From: Gallionellaceae bacterium
GTDB lineage: Bacteria > Pseudomonadota > Gammaproteobacteria > Burkholderiales > Thiobacillaceae
DNA length: 64,000 nt
Assembly (NCBI GenBank): GCA_028714735.1
Contig: JAQTLU010000005.1
Span: 124,001 to 188,000 of the forward strand
Reading direction: 5' to 3'
The translations under genes and the position numbers were made by a program. This document shows positions 36,701 to 48,500 of this stretch, in pieces. The notes beneath the pieces are model-generated. The model was not told the origin of the DNA. It did not search any database and was given only the letters and a program-made list of their open reading frames with translations. Position 1 is the stretch's first letter. Every line of letters starts with the position of its first letter.

Positions 36701-37413
36701 CAGAGCTTGTGCATCTCGGCCTCGATCCAGGCCTCGACTTCGCTGTTGATCGCGCCCGGCTTCTTGCCGGCGGTTTCGATGGCCGGGCCGATCGCCACGG
36801 TGATCTCGCCCGGCCGCTTCAGTAAGGCGTTCTTGGGCCACAGCCGGCCGGCGTTGTGCGCCACCGGGATGACCGGCACGCCGCTCTTGGCGGCCAGCCA
36901 GGCGCCACCGATGTTGTACTTGCCCTTTTCGCCGTGACCGACCCGGGTGCCTTCCGGAAAGATCAGCACCCAGAAGCCCTTGGCCATGCGGTCGGCGCCC
37001 TGGACCTCGATATCCCTGAGCGCCTCGCGGCCGGCCTCGCGGTCGATGGCGATCGGGCTGATCATGGCCAGGCCCCAGCCGAAGAAGGGCAGCCGCAGCA
37101 GTTCCTTCTTCAGGACGAAGGACAGGGGCGGAAAGATCAACTGGTAGGCGATGGTCTCCCAGGCCGACTGGTGCTTCGACATGACGATGGCCGGACCGGT
37201 CGCGGGCAGGTTTTCCGAGCCGACCACCCGGTAGCGGATGCCGAGGATGACGCGGGCCAGGACCATCACCGTCCGGGCCCAGATGCCGACGAACCGGTAA
37301 CGGGGTATCGGCGGCAGCAGCATGGCCGGCAGGGCGGCGACGGCGAACACGGCGGTGAAGACGATCTGGATGGCCAGGAACAGCAGGGAACGAAACAGAA
37401 TCACGAGGTACAC
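36700..37413 (-). CDS. plsC: 1-acyl-sn-glycerol-3-phosphate acyltransferase PlsC
   Basis: PlsC makes phosphatidic acid from lysophosphatidic acid at the inner membrane. The 237-residue protein has an N-terminal hydrophobic region, the catalytic motif SKHQSAWE (H-x4-E in place of the usual HX4D, a known variant), FPEGTRVG and VPVIPVAHNAG. The start is a GTG with a weak ribosome site. It follows gmhB by 18 bp. Confidence 0.94.
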   Translation of the reverse strand: MYLVILFRSLLFLAIQIVFTAVFAVAALPAMLLPPIPRYRFVGIWARTVMVLARVILGIRYRVVGSENLPATGPAIVMSKHQSAWETIAYQLIFPPLSFVLKKELLRLPFFGWGLAMISPIAIDREAGREALRDIEVQGADRMAKGFWVLIFPEGTRVGHGEKGKYNIGGAWLAAKSGVPVIPVAHNAGRLWPKNALLKRPGEITVAIGPAIETAGKKPGAINSEVEAWIEAEMHKL

Positions 37414-37431
37414 CCGGAAAGCGTTACTGGA

Positions 37432-37974
37432 TCACGCGGCTTGTTCGATCAAGGCGCGGACTACCGCATCGAGGTTGTCGTAGACGTCCACGCCCTCCGG
37501 CAGCGGGCCCGAGGCCAGCGTGCGTTTACCCTTGCCGGTGCGCACCAGGATGGGCCGCGCGCCCACTTCAATGGCTGCCTGAAGGTCGCGCAGGGCATCG
37601 CCGACCGCGGGCACCCCGGTCAGGTCCATGTGATAGCGGTTGGCGATATCGTGGAACAGGCCCGCCTTTGGCTTGCGGCACTGGCAACCGGCATCGGCCG
37701 GATGCGGACACAGGAAGACCGCATCGATGCGGCCGCCCGCCATCGCCACCATCTTGTGCATCTTGGTGTGGATGCGATTGAGCACTTCCATGCAGAACAG
37801 GCCGCGACCGAGCCCGGACTGGTTGGAGGCGACCACCACCCGGTAACCGGCCTGGTTCAGATGCGCGATCGCCTCCAGGCTGCCGGGGATCGGCTTCCAT
37901 TCTTCAGGCGATTTGATGAACTGGTCGGAGTCATGATTGATGACCCCGTCGCGGTCCAGGATAACGAGTTTCAT
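37432..37974 (-). CDS. gmhB: D-glycero-beta-D-manno-heptose-1,7-bisphosphate 7-phosphatase GmhB
   Basis: A 180-residue HAD-family phosphatase in ADP-heptose synthesis for the LPS core. It has motif I ILDRDGVINHDSD, motif II VVASNQSGLGRG, the zinc-binding Cys/His cluster CPHPADAGCQCRKPKAGL and motif IV AVGDALRDLQAA. GlyQ-GlyS-GmhB-PlsC-YgjP is a common betaproteobacterial order; here a GGDEF gene intervenes after glyS. Confidence 0.96.
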   Translation of the reverse strand: MKLVILDRDGVINHDSDQFIKSPEEWKPIPGSLEAIAHLNQAGYRVVVASNQSGLGRGLFCMEVLNRIHTKMHKMVAMAGGRIDAVFLCPHPADAGCQCRKPKAGLFHDIANRYHMDLTGVPAVGDALRDLQAAIEVGARPILVRTGKGKRTLASGPLPEGVDVYDNLDAVVRALIEQAA

Positions 37975-38039
37975 GGCGGCTCGGCGACTGTACTTGAGCT
38001 ATTGTGCCTGCTGCATGACATCGGATTCAAGGCTTCTCT

Positions 38040-39224
38040 TCAGGAAGCCGTCTCGACCCGGTTGCGGCCATTGTACTTGGCCGCGGAAACGGCCTCGTCC
38101 GCCCGCCGCAGGAGGACGTTGAGCGGCTCGGCCGAATGCCTTTGCGCCACGCCCACGCTGACCGTGAAATGGATCGCCACTTCGGCGATGGCCACCGGCA
38201 TGCGCTGGCATTCCGCGCGCACCCGCTCGGCCACCCCGGTCGCCTCGGCCAGCCTGGTATCGGGCAGCAGGACAACGAACACCTCGCCGCCCAGGCGGGC
38301 CAGGAAGTGCGGCCGCCCCAGCACCGCAGCGCAGACCGATACCAGCGCCTTCAGCACATCGTCACCACGCATGTGGCCGTAGGTGCTGTTCAACTGCCTG
38401 AAATAGTCGACATCGAGCAACAGCAGGGAAAGCGGCTGTTGCTTCACTTCCGCATCGATAAACAGTTGGCTGGCGGCCTCGAACAGGGTCGTGCGGTTGG
38501 CGACGCCGGTGGTTTCGTCCTGATCGGCCCGTTGCCGCAGCACCTCCTCAAGGCGGCGACGCACCTCGGCCTCGCTCTCCAGGCGCTCATTCGCGGCCCT
38601 GAGCACGGCATGATCGCAAAAGGTCTTGCGCATCACGATACTGGACCGCCAGGCCACCATCGCCCCCAGTATGTTGGTGACCAGCAGCATGGCCATCAGG
38701 GTCATCAACTGGCCGAGCAACAGGTTGAAATGGACCAGGGTCACCAGCAGGAAGGCCACGCTGGCCGACACCGAGGCGACCAGCGCGTAGAGGTAACGGT
38801 TGGGGATGAAGACGTAGACCCCCAGCAGCATGGCCATCATGCCCATGCCATGGACGCCGTAATCGACCGGCACCAGCATGATCTTCCAGACGAAGGCGGC
38901 CAGCGCGAATACCACCACCACGGAGGGTATCAAGCCGTTGACCAGTTTCCGCCACCACGGCCTGGCCATCAGGGCGGCCGAGAGGCCGACAATGCAGACG
39001 ACCAGGCGGTTGAGCAGGACCAGCCAGTAATCGGGTTGGTCGGCCATCACCACCCAGTCGGTGATCGCGAACATCAGGTAGAACAGCGCCGATACGAAGA
39101 TCGCCTGGCGGGTGTCCTGTATCCAGCCTTCCTTGATGTTGTCGCGGAACTGCCGCTCGGTTTCCGGAAAGAGGAACTCCGCCGTCAGGCGGTCCAACCG
39201 GTAGATATCGGACAGATTAACCAT
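38040..39224 (-). CDS. Membrane GGDEF-domain protein with degenerate active site
   Basis: The 394-residue protein has about six membrane helices in residues 40-200, a coiled-coil linker (ANERLESEAEVRRRLEEVLRQR) and a C-terminal GGDEF domain. DETTGVANRTTLFEAA, LLLLDVDYFRQLNSTYGHMRGDDVL and ARLGGEVFVVLLP are visible. The signature reads GGEVF rather than GG(D/E)EF, so diguanylate cyclase activity is doubtful; it may act as a sensor or effector. It lies between glyS and gmhB. Confidence 0.88.
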   Translation of the reverse strand: MVNLSDIYRLDRLTAEFLFPETERQFRDNIKEGWIQDTRQAIFVSALFYLMFAITDWVVMADQPDYWLVLLNRLVVCIVGLSAALMARPWWRKLVNGLIPSVVVVFALAAFVWKIMLVPVDYGVHGMGMMAMLLGVYVFIPNRYLYALVASVSASVAFLLVTLVHFNLLLGQLMTLMAMLLVTNILGAMVAWRSSIVMRKTFCDHAVLRAANERLESEAEVRRRLEEVLRQRADQDETTGVANRTTLFEAASQLFIDAEVKQQPLSLLLLDVDYFRQLNSTYGHMRGDDVLKALVSVCAAVLGRPHFLARLGGEVFVVLLPDTRLAEATGVAERVRAECQRMPVAIAEVAIHFTVSVGVAQRHSAEPLNVLLRRADEAVSAAKYNGRNRVETAS

Positions 39225-39242
39225 GCTCCGGCGGCGTGACCA

Positions 39243-41345
39243 TCAAACCGTCAGTTCCGAGATGTCGGCGACGCTGTTCATCACCCGCGCCAGGCCGCCC
39301 AGCAGGGCCAGGCGGTTGGCCCGGATGAGCGGCTCCTCGGCCATCACCATGACCTCGTCGAAGTAGCGGTCCACCGCCGCGCGCAGACCGGCCAGGTGGG
39401 TCAGCGCCACGGTGTAGTCGAGGTTGGCCAGGGCGGTCTCGACCTCCGGCGTCACCGCAATCAGGGCCTGGTGCAGATCGGCCTCGGCGCCGTCCTGGAG
39501 CAGGGCGACGTCGACCGTGTCGCCGACCGTCCCGGCCTTCTTCAGGATGTTGCGGATGCGCTTGTTGGCGGCCGCCAGGGCGGCGGCCTCGGGCAAGGCG
39601 CGGAACCCGGCCACTGCAGCCAGGCGCGCCGGCACCCGGTCGATCCGGGTCGGCGCCTGCACCACCACGGATTCCACCTCGTCCTGCATGGCGCCACGCT
39701 CCTTGAGATAGACGCGCAGGCGATCCTGCATGAACTGGAACACGTCGACCGCGGTGCTGGCGGCGATCTCTTCCTTGTCGAAACCGGCCTGGGCCAGTTC
39801 CAGCAGGGTCTTCAGGTCGAGCGGCAGGTAGCGTTCCATAAGCATCCGGAGGATGCCCAGGGCGGCGCGGCGCAGGGCGAACGGGTCCTTGTCGCCGGTC
39901 GGGATGGCGCCGATGCCGAACATGCTGGTCAGGGTATCCAGGCGCTCGGCCAGGGCCACCGCCAGGGCGATGTTGCCGTCAGGCAGGGTGTCGCCGGCGA
40001 ACCGGGGCTTGTAATGGCTCTCGACGGCCTCGGCCACCTCGGCCGCCTCGCCGTCGTGCAAGGCGTAGTAGCGGCCCATGATGCCCTGCAGCTCGGGGAA
40101 CTCGCCGACCATGTCGGTGAGCAGGTCGGCCTTGGCCAGTTCGGCGGCGCGGCTGGCCAAAACCTCGTCGGCGCCCAGTTGCCGGGCGATCTCGCCGGCC
40201 AGTTTCATCAGCCGGCGCACGCGGGCGCCCTGGCTGCCCAGCTTGTTGTGGTAGACCACCCGGTCGAGGGCCTCGACCCGCGAGGCCAGGGTCCGCTTGC
40301 GGTCCTGGTCGAAGAAGAACTTGGCGTCGGCCAGGCGCGGCCGCACCACGCGCTCGTTGCCGCCGATCACCAGGGACGGGTCAGCCGGGCGGATGTTGGA
40401 GACGATCAGGAAACGGTTGGTCAGGTGGCCCTCGGCATCCAGGAGCGGGAAGTACTTCTGGTTCGCCTTCATGGTCAGGATCAGGCACTCCTGCGGCACC
40501 TGCAGATACTCCTCCTCGAACTGGCACAGGAGGACGTTGGGCCGTTCGACCAGAGCGGTCACCTCGTCGAGCAGGGCGGCATCCTCGATCGGCCGGGCAT
40601 CGCCGGCCTCGGCGGCCACGGCATCGAGCTGGCGGGCGATCTCGTCGCGACGCTTGTCGAAGCTCGGGATCACGGCGCCCTCGCCTTCCATCTGGGCCTC
40701 GTAGCTGTCGGCCGCCTTGATGGCGACGGTCGGGCTGGCCGCCTCGAAGCGGTGGCCCTGGGTGACCCGGCCGGCGGTGAGGCCGAGCACCGAGACCGGC
40801 ACCACGTCGGCGCCGTGCAGGGCGACCAGGGCATGGGCGGGACGGACGAAGTTGACGCTGGTCCAGCCGTCGGCGAGCTGGTAGGTCATCACCTTGGGGA
40901 TGGGCAGTTTGGCCAGGGCCTCGTCGAGTGCAGTTTTCAGACCCCCTGGGAGATCCATGCCTGGCTTCAGAATATCTAAGAACAACGCTTCCGCCTTACC
41001 GTCTAAGGCGCACCTAAGGAGTGGCATGTTGTCCGCATCGTAGCCGAGCGGGGCGAGTTTCTTCAAAAGCGCTGGCGTTGGCTGTCTATTGGCATCTAGG
41101 CCCACGCTGACAGGCATCAGCTTCTGGCTAACCTGCTTGTCGGCGGCCTGGCCGGCGACGTTGGCGATATGCGCAGCCAGGCGGCGTGGCGAGGCGTAGG
41201 GCGTGACCACGGCATCGGCGGCGACCAGGCCCTGGGCCTTGAGCGATTCGAACAGGGTATTGGAGAAGGCCTCGCCCAGCCGCTTCAGCGCCTTGGGCGG
41301 CAGTTCCTCGACAAACAGTTCAACCAGCAGGTTCTTGGTGGTCAT
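39243..41345 (-). CDS. glyS: Glycyl-tRNA synthetase beta subunit GlyS
   Basis: The roughly 700-residue subunit recognises tRNA-Gly. Signatures are LLVELFVEELPPKAL, LPIPKVMTYQLADGWTSVNFVRPAHALVALHG, NQKYFPLLDAEGHLTNRFLIVSNI and DPFALRRAALGILRML. Two in-frame ATGs (41351, 41345) are possible. A patch near 40930-41135 uses TTA, AGG and other codons rare elsewhere in the gene though the protein looks normal. It is 106 bp after glyQ. Confidence 0.97.
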   Translation of the reverse strand: MTTKNLLVELFVEELPPKALKRLGEAFSNTLFESLKAQGLVAADAVVTPYASPRRLAAHIANVAGQAADKQVSQKLMPVSVGLDANRQPTPALLKKLAPLGYDADNMPLLRCALDGKAEALFLDILKPGMDLPGGLKTALDEALAKLPIPKVMTYQLADGWTSVNFVRPAHALVALHGADVVPVSVLGLTAGRVTQGHRFEAASPTVAIKAADSYEAQMEGEGAVIPSFDKRRDEIARQLDAVAAEAGDARPIEDAALLDEVTALVERPNVLLCQFEEEYLQVPQECLILTMKANQKYFPLLDAEGHLTNRFLIVSNIRPADPSLVIGGNERVVRPRLADAKFFFDQDRKRTLASRVEALDRVVYHNKLGSQGARVRRLMKLAGEIARQLGADEVLASRAAELAKADLLTDMVGEFPELQGIMGRYYALHDGEAAEVAEAVESHYKPRFAGDTLPDGNIALAVALAERLDTLTSMFGIGAIPTGDKDPFALRRAALGILRMLMERYLPLDLKTLLELAQAGFDKEEIAASTAVDVFQFMQDRLRVYLKERGAMQDEVESVVVQAPTRIDRVPARLAAVAGFRALPEAAALAAANKRIRNILKKAGTVGDTVDVALLQDGAEADLHQALIAVTPEVETALANLDYTVALTHLAGLRAAVDRYFDEVMVMAEEPLIRANRLALLGGLARVMNSVADISELTV

Positions 41346-41457
41346 GGTCATTCGGCCACCTCTACAACCATCATCATTATTTCATTCTCGACATGTCTGT
41401 GGCCGGCGGCATTCATGGCCGGGCGCATCCCCACTGCGTGGGGCCCCTGCTTCCTAT

Positions 41458-42402
41458 TCATGCCGCCACCTTCTTCTCGTTCTGCTTCTCGTTCTGCTTC
41501 TCGATCTGGGCCAGCACTTCCTCGGCCCAGGCCCTGGGCGCCATCGGGAAACCCAGGCGGGCACGCGAGTCGAGGTAGCTCTGGGCCACGCTGCGGGCCA
41601 GGTTGCGGATGCGGCCGATGTAGGCGGCGCGCTCGGTCACCGAGATGGCGCCGCGGGCGTCGAGCAGGTTGAAGGTGTGGCCGGCCTTGAGCACCTGCTC
41701 GTAGGCCGGCAGGGCCAGTTGCTGCTCCATCAAATGCTTGGCCTGGCGTTCGTGGGCGTTGAAGGCGGTGAGCAGGAATTCCACGTCGCTGTGCTCGAAG
41801 TTGTAGGTCGACTGCTCGACCTCGTTCTGGTGGAACACGGCCCCATAGCTGACGCCGGGCGCGTATTCGAGGTCGAACACGTTCTCGACCCCTTGCAGGT
41901 ACATGGCCAGGCGCTCCAGGCCGTAGGTGATCTCGCCGGTGATCGGCTTGCACTCGATGCCGCCGACCTGCTGGAAATAGGTGAACTGGGTCACTTCCAT
42001 GCCGTTCAGCCAGACCTCCCAGCCCAGGCCCCAGGCGCCCAGGGTGGGGTTCTCCCAGTCGTCCTCGACGAAGCGGATGTCGTTCTGTTTCAGGTCGAAG
42101 CCGAGGGCTTCGAGGGAGCCGAGATACAGCTCCAGGATGTTTTCCGGGGCCGGCTTCAACACCACCTGGAACTGGTAATAGTGCTGCAAACGGTTCGGGT
42201 TCTCGCCGTAGCGGCCGTCCTTGGGCCGGCGGCTGGGCTGCACGTAGGCGGCCTTCCAGGGCTCGGGGCCGAGGGCGCGCAGGAAGGTGGCGGTATGGCT
42301 GGTGCCGGCGCCGACCTCGAGGTCGTAGGGCTGCAGGATGACGCAGCCTTTATCCCCCCAGAACTTCTGGAGGGTCATGATGATGTCCTGGAATGCGGGC
42401 AT
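41458..42402 (-). CDS. glyQ: Glycyl-tRNA synthetase alpha subunit GlyQ
   Basis: The 314-residue catalytic subunit forms glycyl-adenylate. It has [62 protein letters not shown] and [19 protein letters not shown]. The C-terminus carries a short repeat ([11 protein letters not shown]), a minor local duplication. It forms the alpha2beta2 enzyme with the adjacent glyS. Confidence 0.97.
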   Translation of the reverse strand: MPAFQDIIMTLQKFWGDKGCVILQPYDLEVGAGTSHTATFLRALGPEPWKAAYVQPSRRPKDGRYGENPNRLQHYYQFQVVLKPAPENILELYLGSLEALGFDLKQNDIRFVEDDWENPTLGAWGLGWEVWLNGMEVTQFTYFQQVGGIECKPITGEITYGLERLAMYLQGVENVFDLEYAPGVSYGAVFHQNEVEQSTYNFEHSDVEFLLTAFNAHERQAKHLMEQQLALPAYEQVLKAGHTFNLLDARGAISVTERAAYIGRIRNLARSVAQSYLDSRARLGFPMAPRAWAEEVLAQIEKQNEKQNEKKVAA

Positions 42403-42568
42403 GGTGCTGTTTATCTTGAAGAAGGGCGTGATTTTAGCGCCTGAGGCCCGATTCCATGAACCACTGTTCGCTTGCCAGCCGGAATAAGCTGGCTAAATTT
42501 AGATTCGCAGGTCCGCTTTGATCGTAAAGGCGGTAATGAGCCGGGCCTGGTCCATAAAGGGGATGATC

Positions 42569-45500
42569 ATGCTACGGGTGTCCAGGTTCCGCCGCTGCGT
42601 ACAGTCTTTCACCATCCTGCTGGCCCTGTTGCTCGCCATCCCGGCCAGCGCCGCCAGCCTGACCCCGGAAAAGTCCGCGATCACGGTCGGCGAGACCACC
42701 TACGTCAAGCTCGACTCCGGTTCGGCCTTCGCCGTGCAGTGGTCGGCCAGCCCGGAACTGCAGATCCTCGCCTCCGACAGCGACGGCGCCACGGTCAAGG
42801 GCGTTTCGGCCGGCAGCGCAACCGTCAACGCAAAATGGCTGATGGGCAAGAAGTCGACCCAGATCACCGTTACCGGGCCCGGCGCCAGCAAGGACGGCCA
42901 GACCGACGACCAGGCCGTCAAACTGGAGGGCATGGCCCGCGCCATGGGCATGCCCGAGCTCGATGCCCGCATCGCCCGCATGCTGTTCGAGGTGAATACC
43001 GGCAAGCGTTCGCCCAAGCAGTTCTACGAAGGCCTGGCCGCCGCCGGCGGCAAGATGACCGACGTAATCCGGGTCCGCTCGACCCTGGTGGATAACCCCG
43101 ACCAGTCGTTCACCCGCCAGATCATGGGGCCGACCTATTCGGAAAACGGCACCCCGGTCGAGGAAAAGATCCTGACCTGGCGGCGCGCGGAGACCCTGGC
43201 CGCCATCGACGAGGTGGTCAAGCAGTTCATCGACGCCGGCCGCATCCCGGCCAACGGCTTCGATCTGATCATCTCCCACGTCGGCAAATGGGCCAACCAG
43301 GCCGACCGCTCGCTCACCTTCACCGGCGACATCGACTTCAGCTTCGTCAGCAACGACACCGCCCTGGTCGAGGCCATGAAGCAGGCCTACGCCGAGGTCA
43401 TCAAGCGGCGCACCAAACTTGACCAGATCGCCATCGACTCGGTCGCCACGGCGCACGGCAAGGCCGGCCTGGAGGTCTACATCGGCCGCCACGGCATGGC
43501 CTTCGCCGAAGAGCAGATGAAGATCAACGAGGTGGTCGACATGAGTACCGGCGGCCGCACCAAGGAGGATCTCAACCAGGTCGCCAAACGTCTGACCACC
43601 GAACGCCAGCTGGCCGATGCGGCCGGGGTTGAGACCCAGCAGCCGGTACTCAATACCGAACCCGGCCTGTCCATGGAGATGGCGCGCCACTTCCAGCACG
43701 ACATCGTCGAATCGAAGATATTCGACGTCACCAATGCCGTGGTCAAGGCCGCCAAGTACCTGGACCGCAGCTACAAGGCCCTGGACAAGGCCGGCGGGCA
43801 GCCGGCCGACGCCGGCCTGGCCGACTTCGCCAAGCGGGTCACCGAGCTGGCCAACACCAAACCGCAGACCAAGGCCGTGCGCGACACCATGATGCAGCTC
43901 ATCTCCGACCAGATGGGCAGCCCGCCCCGTACAGTCTGGGACATGGGCACCAACAAGCTGGTCCTGACCATCGACGCCGGCGCGGTCGAGCGTTTCCACC
44001 AGAGTGCCACCAAGGCCTTGTGGGACACCGTCCGCCAGGGCTCGACCACCCGCACCAACGAGCTCGACCAGCGCCTGCGCGACCTGCTCGACCGCCAGAA
44101 GAAGGGCGACAAGGTCGACGAGGACGTCGCCAAGCTGCGCCAGGAGATGGTCGACCTGGTCGACATGGTCGAGGCCGAGATCAAGGCCGCCCATGGCGCC
44201 GACATCCCGATCGAGGTGCAGACCAACAACGCCAAGGTGCGGGCGATGCTGGACACCCTGAGCAAGCGCTTCGGGGTCAAGAACCTGAGCGCGGACGAAC
44301 TCAAGGACAAGAAATTCGTCGAGGAACTGCTCAAGGCCCAGGCCGCCCATCCCGACCCGTCCAGGCTCCGGATGCTGACCGGCTACATCATGGACCGCAC
44401 GGCACGGACGGCCGAGTTGTCCATGTCCGGGGTCGAGAAGACCAACCAGTTGCTCGACATCATCGACGACCGGCTGCTGGGCCCCCTGCGCGGCGATTCC
44501 GATTTCGCCGAGTTCGAGGCCGAGATGGTGCAGGTCCGTCAGGCCAACATGGACCCGCGCCTGCGCTCCGAGGCCATGGGTCGTCTGTCGACCGTGAAGA
44601 CCAAGGTGGCGAGCGCGATCAAGGGGACCAACCTGTACCTGAACGAGAAGCTGCAGGCCACTGCCGCCGGCCGCCAGGGCATGAAGTTCATGATGGTGTA
44701 CGGCCTGGTCGACGAGATGCAGTCCTATCGCGACGCCTTCAACGACCAGGGCTGGGGCGGCTTTGCCACCGAGATATTCAAGCGCCGCATCCCGTTCGGC
44801 GGCGCAGTCGAGAGCGCGGTCATGGGCAACACCCTGCGCGCCGGCTGGGACGTGGTCACCACCCTGATCCCGCCCCTGGGCCTGCCCGAGGCGGCCTATG
44901 GCCTGGGCACCATGATCGGCACCCAGGTCAAGTCGACCTACTGGAGCGAGCAGCTCGCCCTGTTCACCGACGGCCTGTACGCCGACGCCATCTTCAAGAT
45001 CGAGGATGAGCAGCAGTATGAGAAAACCAAGGTGAACGTCTACCGCCTGGTGCGCACCTTCTACCGCGAGATGCCGCTCGACCTGCACCGCTTTGCCGAG
45101 ATGCGCAAGGACCAGGTCGAGGCCCTGAGCAAGGAGGTCGAGAAAGGCCACGTCAATTGGCAGGCCTACAAGGACAACTTCAACGGCCTGACTGAATGGC
45201 TCGACGTCGACGCCACGCTGAAAGCGAATCTGGCCGCCAGCGATCCCGCCCTGATGCTCCTGGAGGAGATGGCCAACCACCCGGCCGTGGGCCCGAAACT
45301 GATGGATCGCCTGGCCGAGAAGGGCCTGGCCCGCTGGGAACAGGTCAAGCTCGGCTATGTCACCAAGCTGATCAAGCACCTGGAAGACCGCAAGCAGGCC
45401 GACGACGCCCTCGGCCGCGGCGCACTGCCCGAACTGTTCGCCGAGCTGCGCAAGGTCGCCGCCGACCTCGGCATCGAGGACGAGGTGATGCTGGGCCTCG

Positions 45501-48500
45501 ACAGCGAGGTCGACACCAGCAACATGAAGAACCTGATGAATTGGCTGTGGGACGCCAAGCGCTACTCCCTGGGCCAGCCCCCGACCGAGAGCGAAACCTC
45601 CCGCGCCGCCCAGGCGGTGAAGAAATACCTGGATGCCTACAAGCAGCTCCAGGCCATGCGCGACCAGGCCGCCACCCAACTGGACAAGAACGCCGCCACC
45701 GACGTCAAGACACGCTACCTGACCAGCAACCTGTTCCTGACCGGCCGCGCCGACCCCGACCTGGCCGCCGGGCGCGCCTGGCTCACGCACATCGAAACCT
45801 CGCGCAAGAACACCGCCAACGCGCTGCTGGCGATCAAGCGCGGCTTCCTGCCCAAGGCCGGCCTGGACAGCAACGACCAGTCCTACCTCGACCGTGCCTT
45901 CACGCATGAACTCTGGATCAAGCCTTACCAGGACGGCAACGCCAGGCTGAAGAAGGCCTGGATGCTCGACTACGCCAGCGGCCACATCAAGGAACGCGAC
46001 AAGGTCCTGGCCGAGTACAAGGACTGGCTGACCAAGCTGGGGCCGGTCCAGTTGACGGTCACGGCGGTCGACGCCAAGGACAGCAAAAAGACCATCAGCG
46101 GCCTGAAGATCGCCCTCACGCCCACCGACGAACTGGGCCAAGCGGTCAGCGCCAGCGCAGCCGGCAACCGGGTCATCGCCGCCGTGCCTATGGGTCGCTA
46201 CAGCCTCACCGCCAGCGCCCCCGGCTATCTCGACGCGAGCAAGAGCGTGGTCTACGGCCGCGGCCTCACCCCGACGCCGAGCGAAACCCTGTCCCTGACG
46301 CCAAGCGGCAAGGACCCGGACAAAGACAAAGATAAAGACAAGAAGGACAAGACCGACGGCAAGGACGGTACCGGCATCGCTGGCGGCGTCACCGACGGCA
46401 AGGACAGCCTCGACAAACCTGGCCCGGCCAAGCAGGGCGCCGGCGGCAGCGTCAGCGGCCAGTTCCCGGGCGAGCCGTTCAACGGCATGCAGATCTCCTA
46501 CAGCGTCTCCGGTTGCAGCCTGCCGGAGATGAAGGACTCCTCCGGCTTCACCACGTCGCGCAGCTACAAGGGCCGGCTCGGCAGCGGCACCCTGACCGTG
46601 TCCGGTTCCGCCCGCATGGGCTCCGGCTACGGTGCGACGCTTTTTGTCTACGTCAACGCCGGCGCCGGGGACAAGGAACACAAGTCCTACATCAAATCCG
46701 GCTGGCCCGGCTACAACAGCGACACCTTCAACCTGAGCGTCCCCATCCCGGCCAACTCCACCAGCGCCAGTTTCAGCATCCGCATGAGCGGCGAATACAA
46801 CGCCGGTGGTCGCGCCCTTGAGGTCAGCGGTTCCTGCACGGCCGACGGCCCGGACGGTCCGGCGCCCAAGGGCAGCGATGAACTGAGCGTGACCCTGAGC
46901 GGCCCGAAGGAACCGGTCCCGCTCGGCAAGGACGCCGAGGTCAGCGCCCAGGCCAGGGGCGGCCGCTTCCCGTACAGCTATGTCTGGACCGGCGCGGCCG
47001 GCAACAACGAAAGCGCCAAGGCCAGGATGGACAAGCCGGGCAGCAAGCAGGTCGCGGTCACGGTGAGCGACAGCGACGGCCAGCGCGCCGGCGCCAACCT
47101 GACCATCAAGGTCGCGCCCCTGAAACTCGAATTGGCCGGCCTGCCCGGCCAGGCCTATTACGGCAGCCGCAGCCAGTTGCAGGTCAAGGGACTGCCCGAC
47201 TTCCAGCCGACGCCGGCGGTCGATCCCTGCGCCGGACGCACAGCCACCAGCCACAACCCCTACGACGAATGCGCGACGGTCATAGTGGACCCGTCCAAGG
47301 CCGTTTCGGTGGCGCCGCAATGGGACGACGCCAACCTGCCCACCATCGCGCCGGACACCGGCGCCAAGTACGCGCCCACGCCGGCCCCCAGCAAGGAAGG
47401 TCCCTACCGCTTCGTCTGGCAATCGGAACCGGGCCTGACCTTCGATCCGGGCACCAGCACCGACGGCACCACCTGGGTCACGTTCGACCGCATGGGCCAG
47501 GTCAAGGTCTGGTGCGAGGTGTCGCAGATGATCGAAGGTAGCTGGCAGACCATAGGCGAGACCGACCAGAAGACGATCAACGTGGTCGCTCCGGCCTTCA
47601 GCATCAGCTTCGACCCGGCCGACGGCCAGGCCAAGGTTGGCCAGGAAGTGCGCGCCAAGATCGTCGCCAAGCCCGAGGTGCCGGCCAAGCTGATCGACTA
47701 CCGCTGGTTCGAGCCGGCCTCGTCGAATCGGATGGAATACACCGACAACGCCGGCGAGATCGGCTTCAAGGTCAAGGACGCCAAGCCCATCGTGCTCGAC
47801 GCCCTGGCCCGGGTGCCGCACTACGGCGACGAGATCGCCAAGATCAAGGGCAGCTATACCGGCGTCGCCTACGAGGTGAAGATCGGCGCAGCGCGCGCCA
47901 ACGGCCCGCAATTGCAGGTCTGGGTCTGCAATACCGAGTTCGGCAATGCCCAGAACTGCGGCATGAAGGACATCCCGCGCGGCCAGTTCGCCACCTTCCA
48001 GGATCTCTATCTGCAAGCGGAAGTCGTGCCGGCACCACAGTCGCCGCGCTACCAGTGGACGGTCTCCCCGTCCGGTTCCTGCGGTCTGCCCGGCTCCGGC
48101 AGCGAACTCCATCTCAACTGCAGCAACACCGGCAGCTACGCGGTGCACCTGCAGGTGCGCGACGCCGACAACCTCGTCCTCGGCGAGGCCGACACCTCGG
48201 TGAGCGTCAGCGCCAACGGCAACGACGTCAAGCAGGCGCCGAAGTCGAAGGAGGCCTACGACAAGATGCAGCAGGCCAAGCAGCAGGCCGGCAACGGCCA
48301 GCTCGACGAGGCCATCGCCAGCGCCGGCAGCGCCGCCGCGCTGGACTCGAAGAACGCCGAGGCCAGGGACCTCGGCAAGCGCTGGAGCGACGAGCGCAAC
48401 ACCGTGCGTCAGCAGGTCGACCGGGCGAAAAAAGCGCTGCAGAACAACAAACCCGACGACGCCCAGAAGGAGATCGACGCGGCCAAGAAACTGCAGCCGA

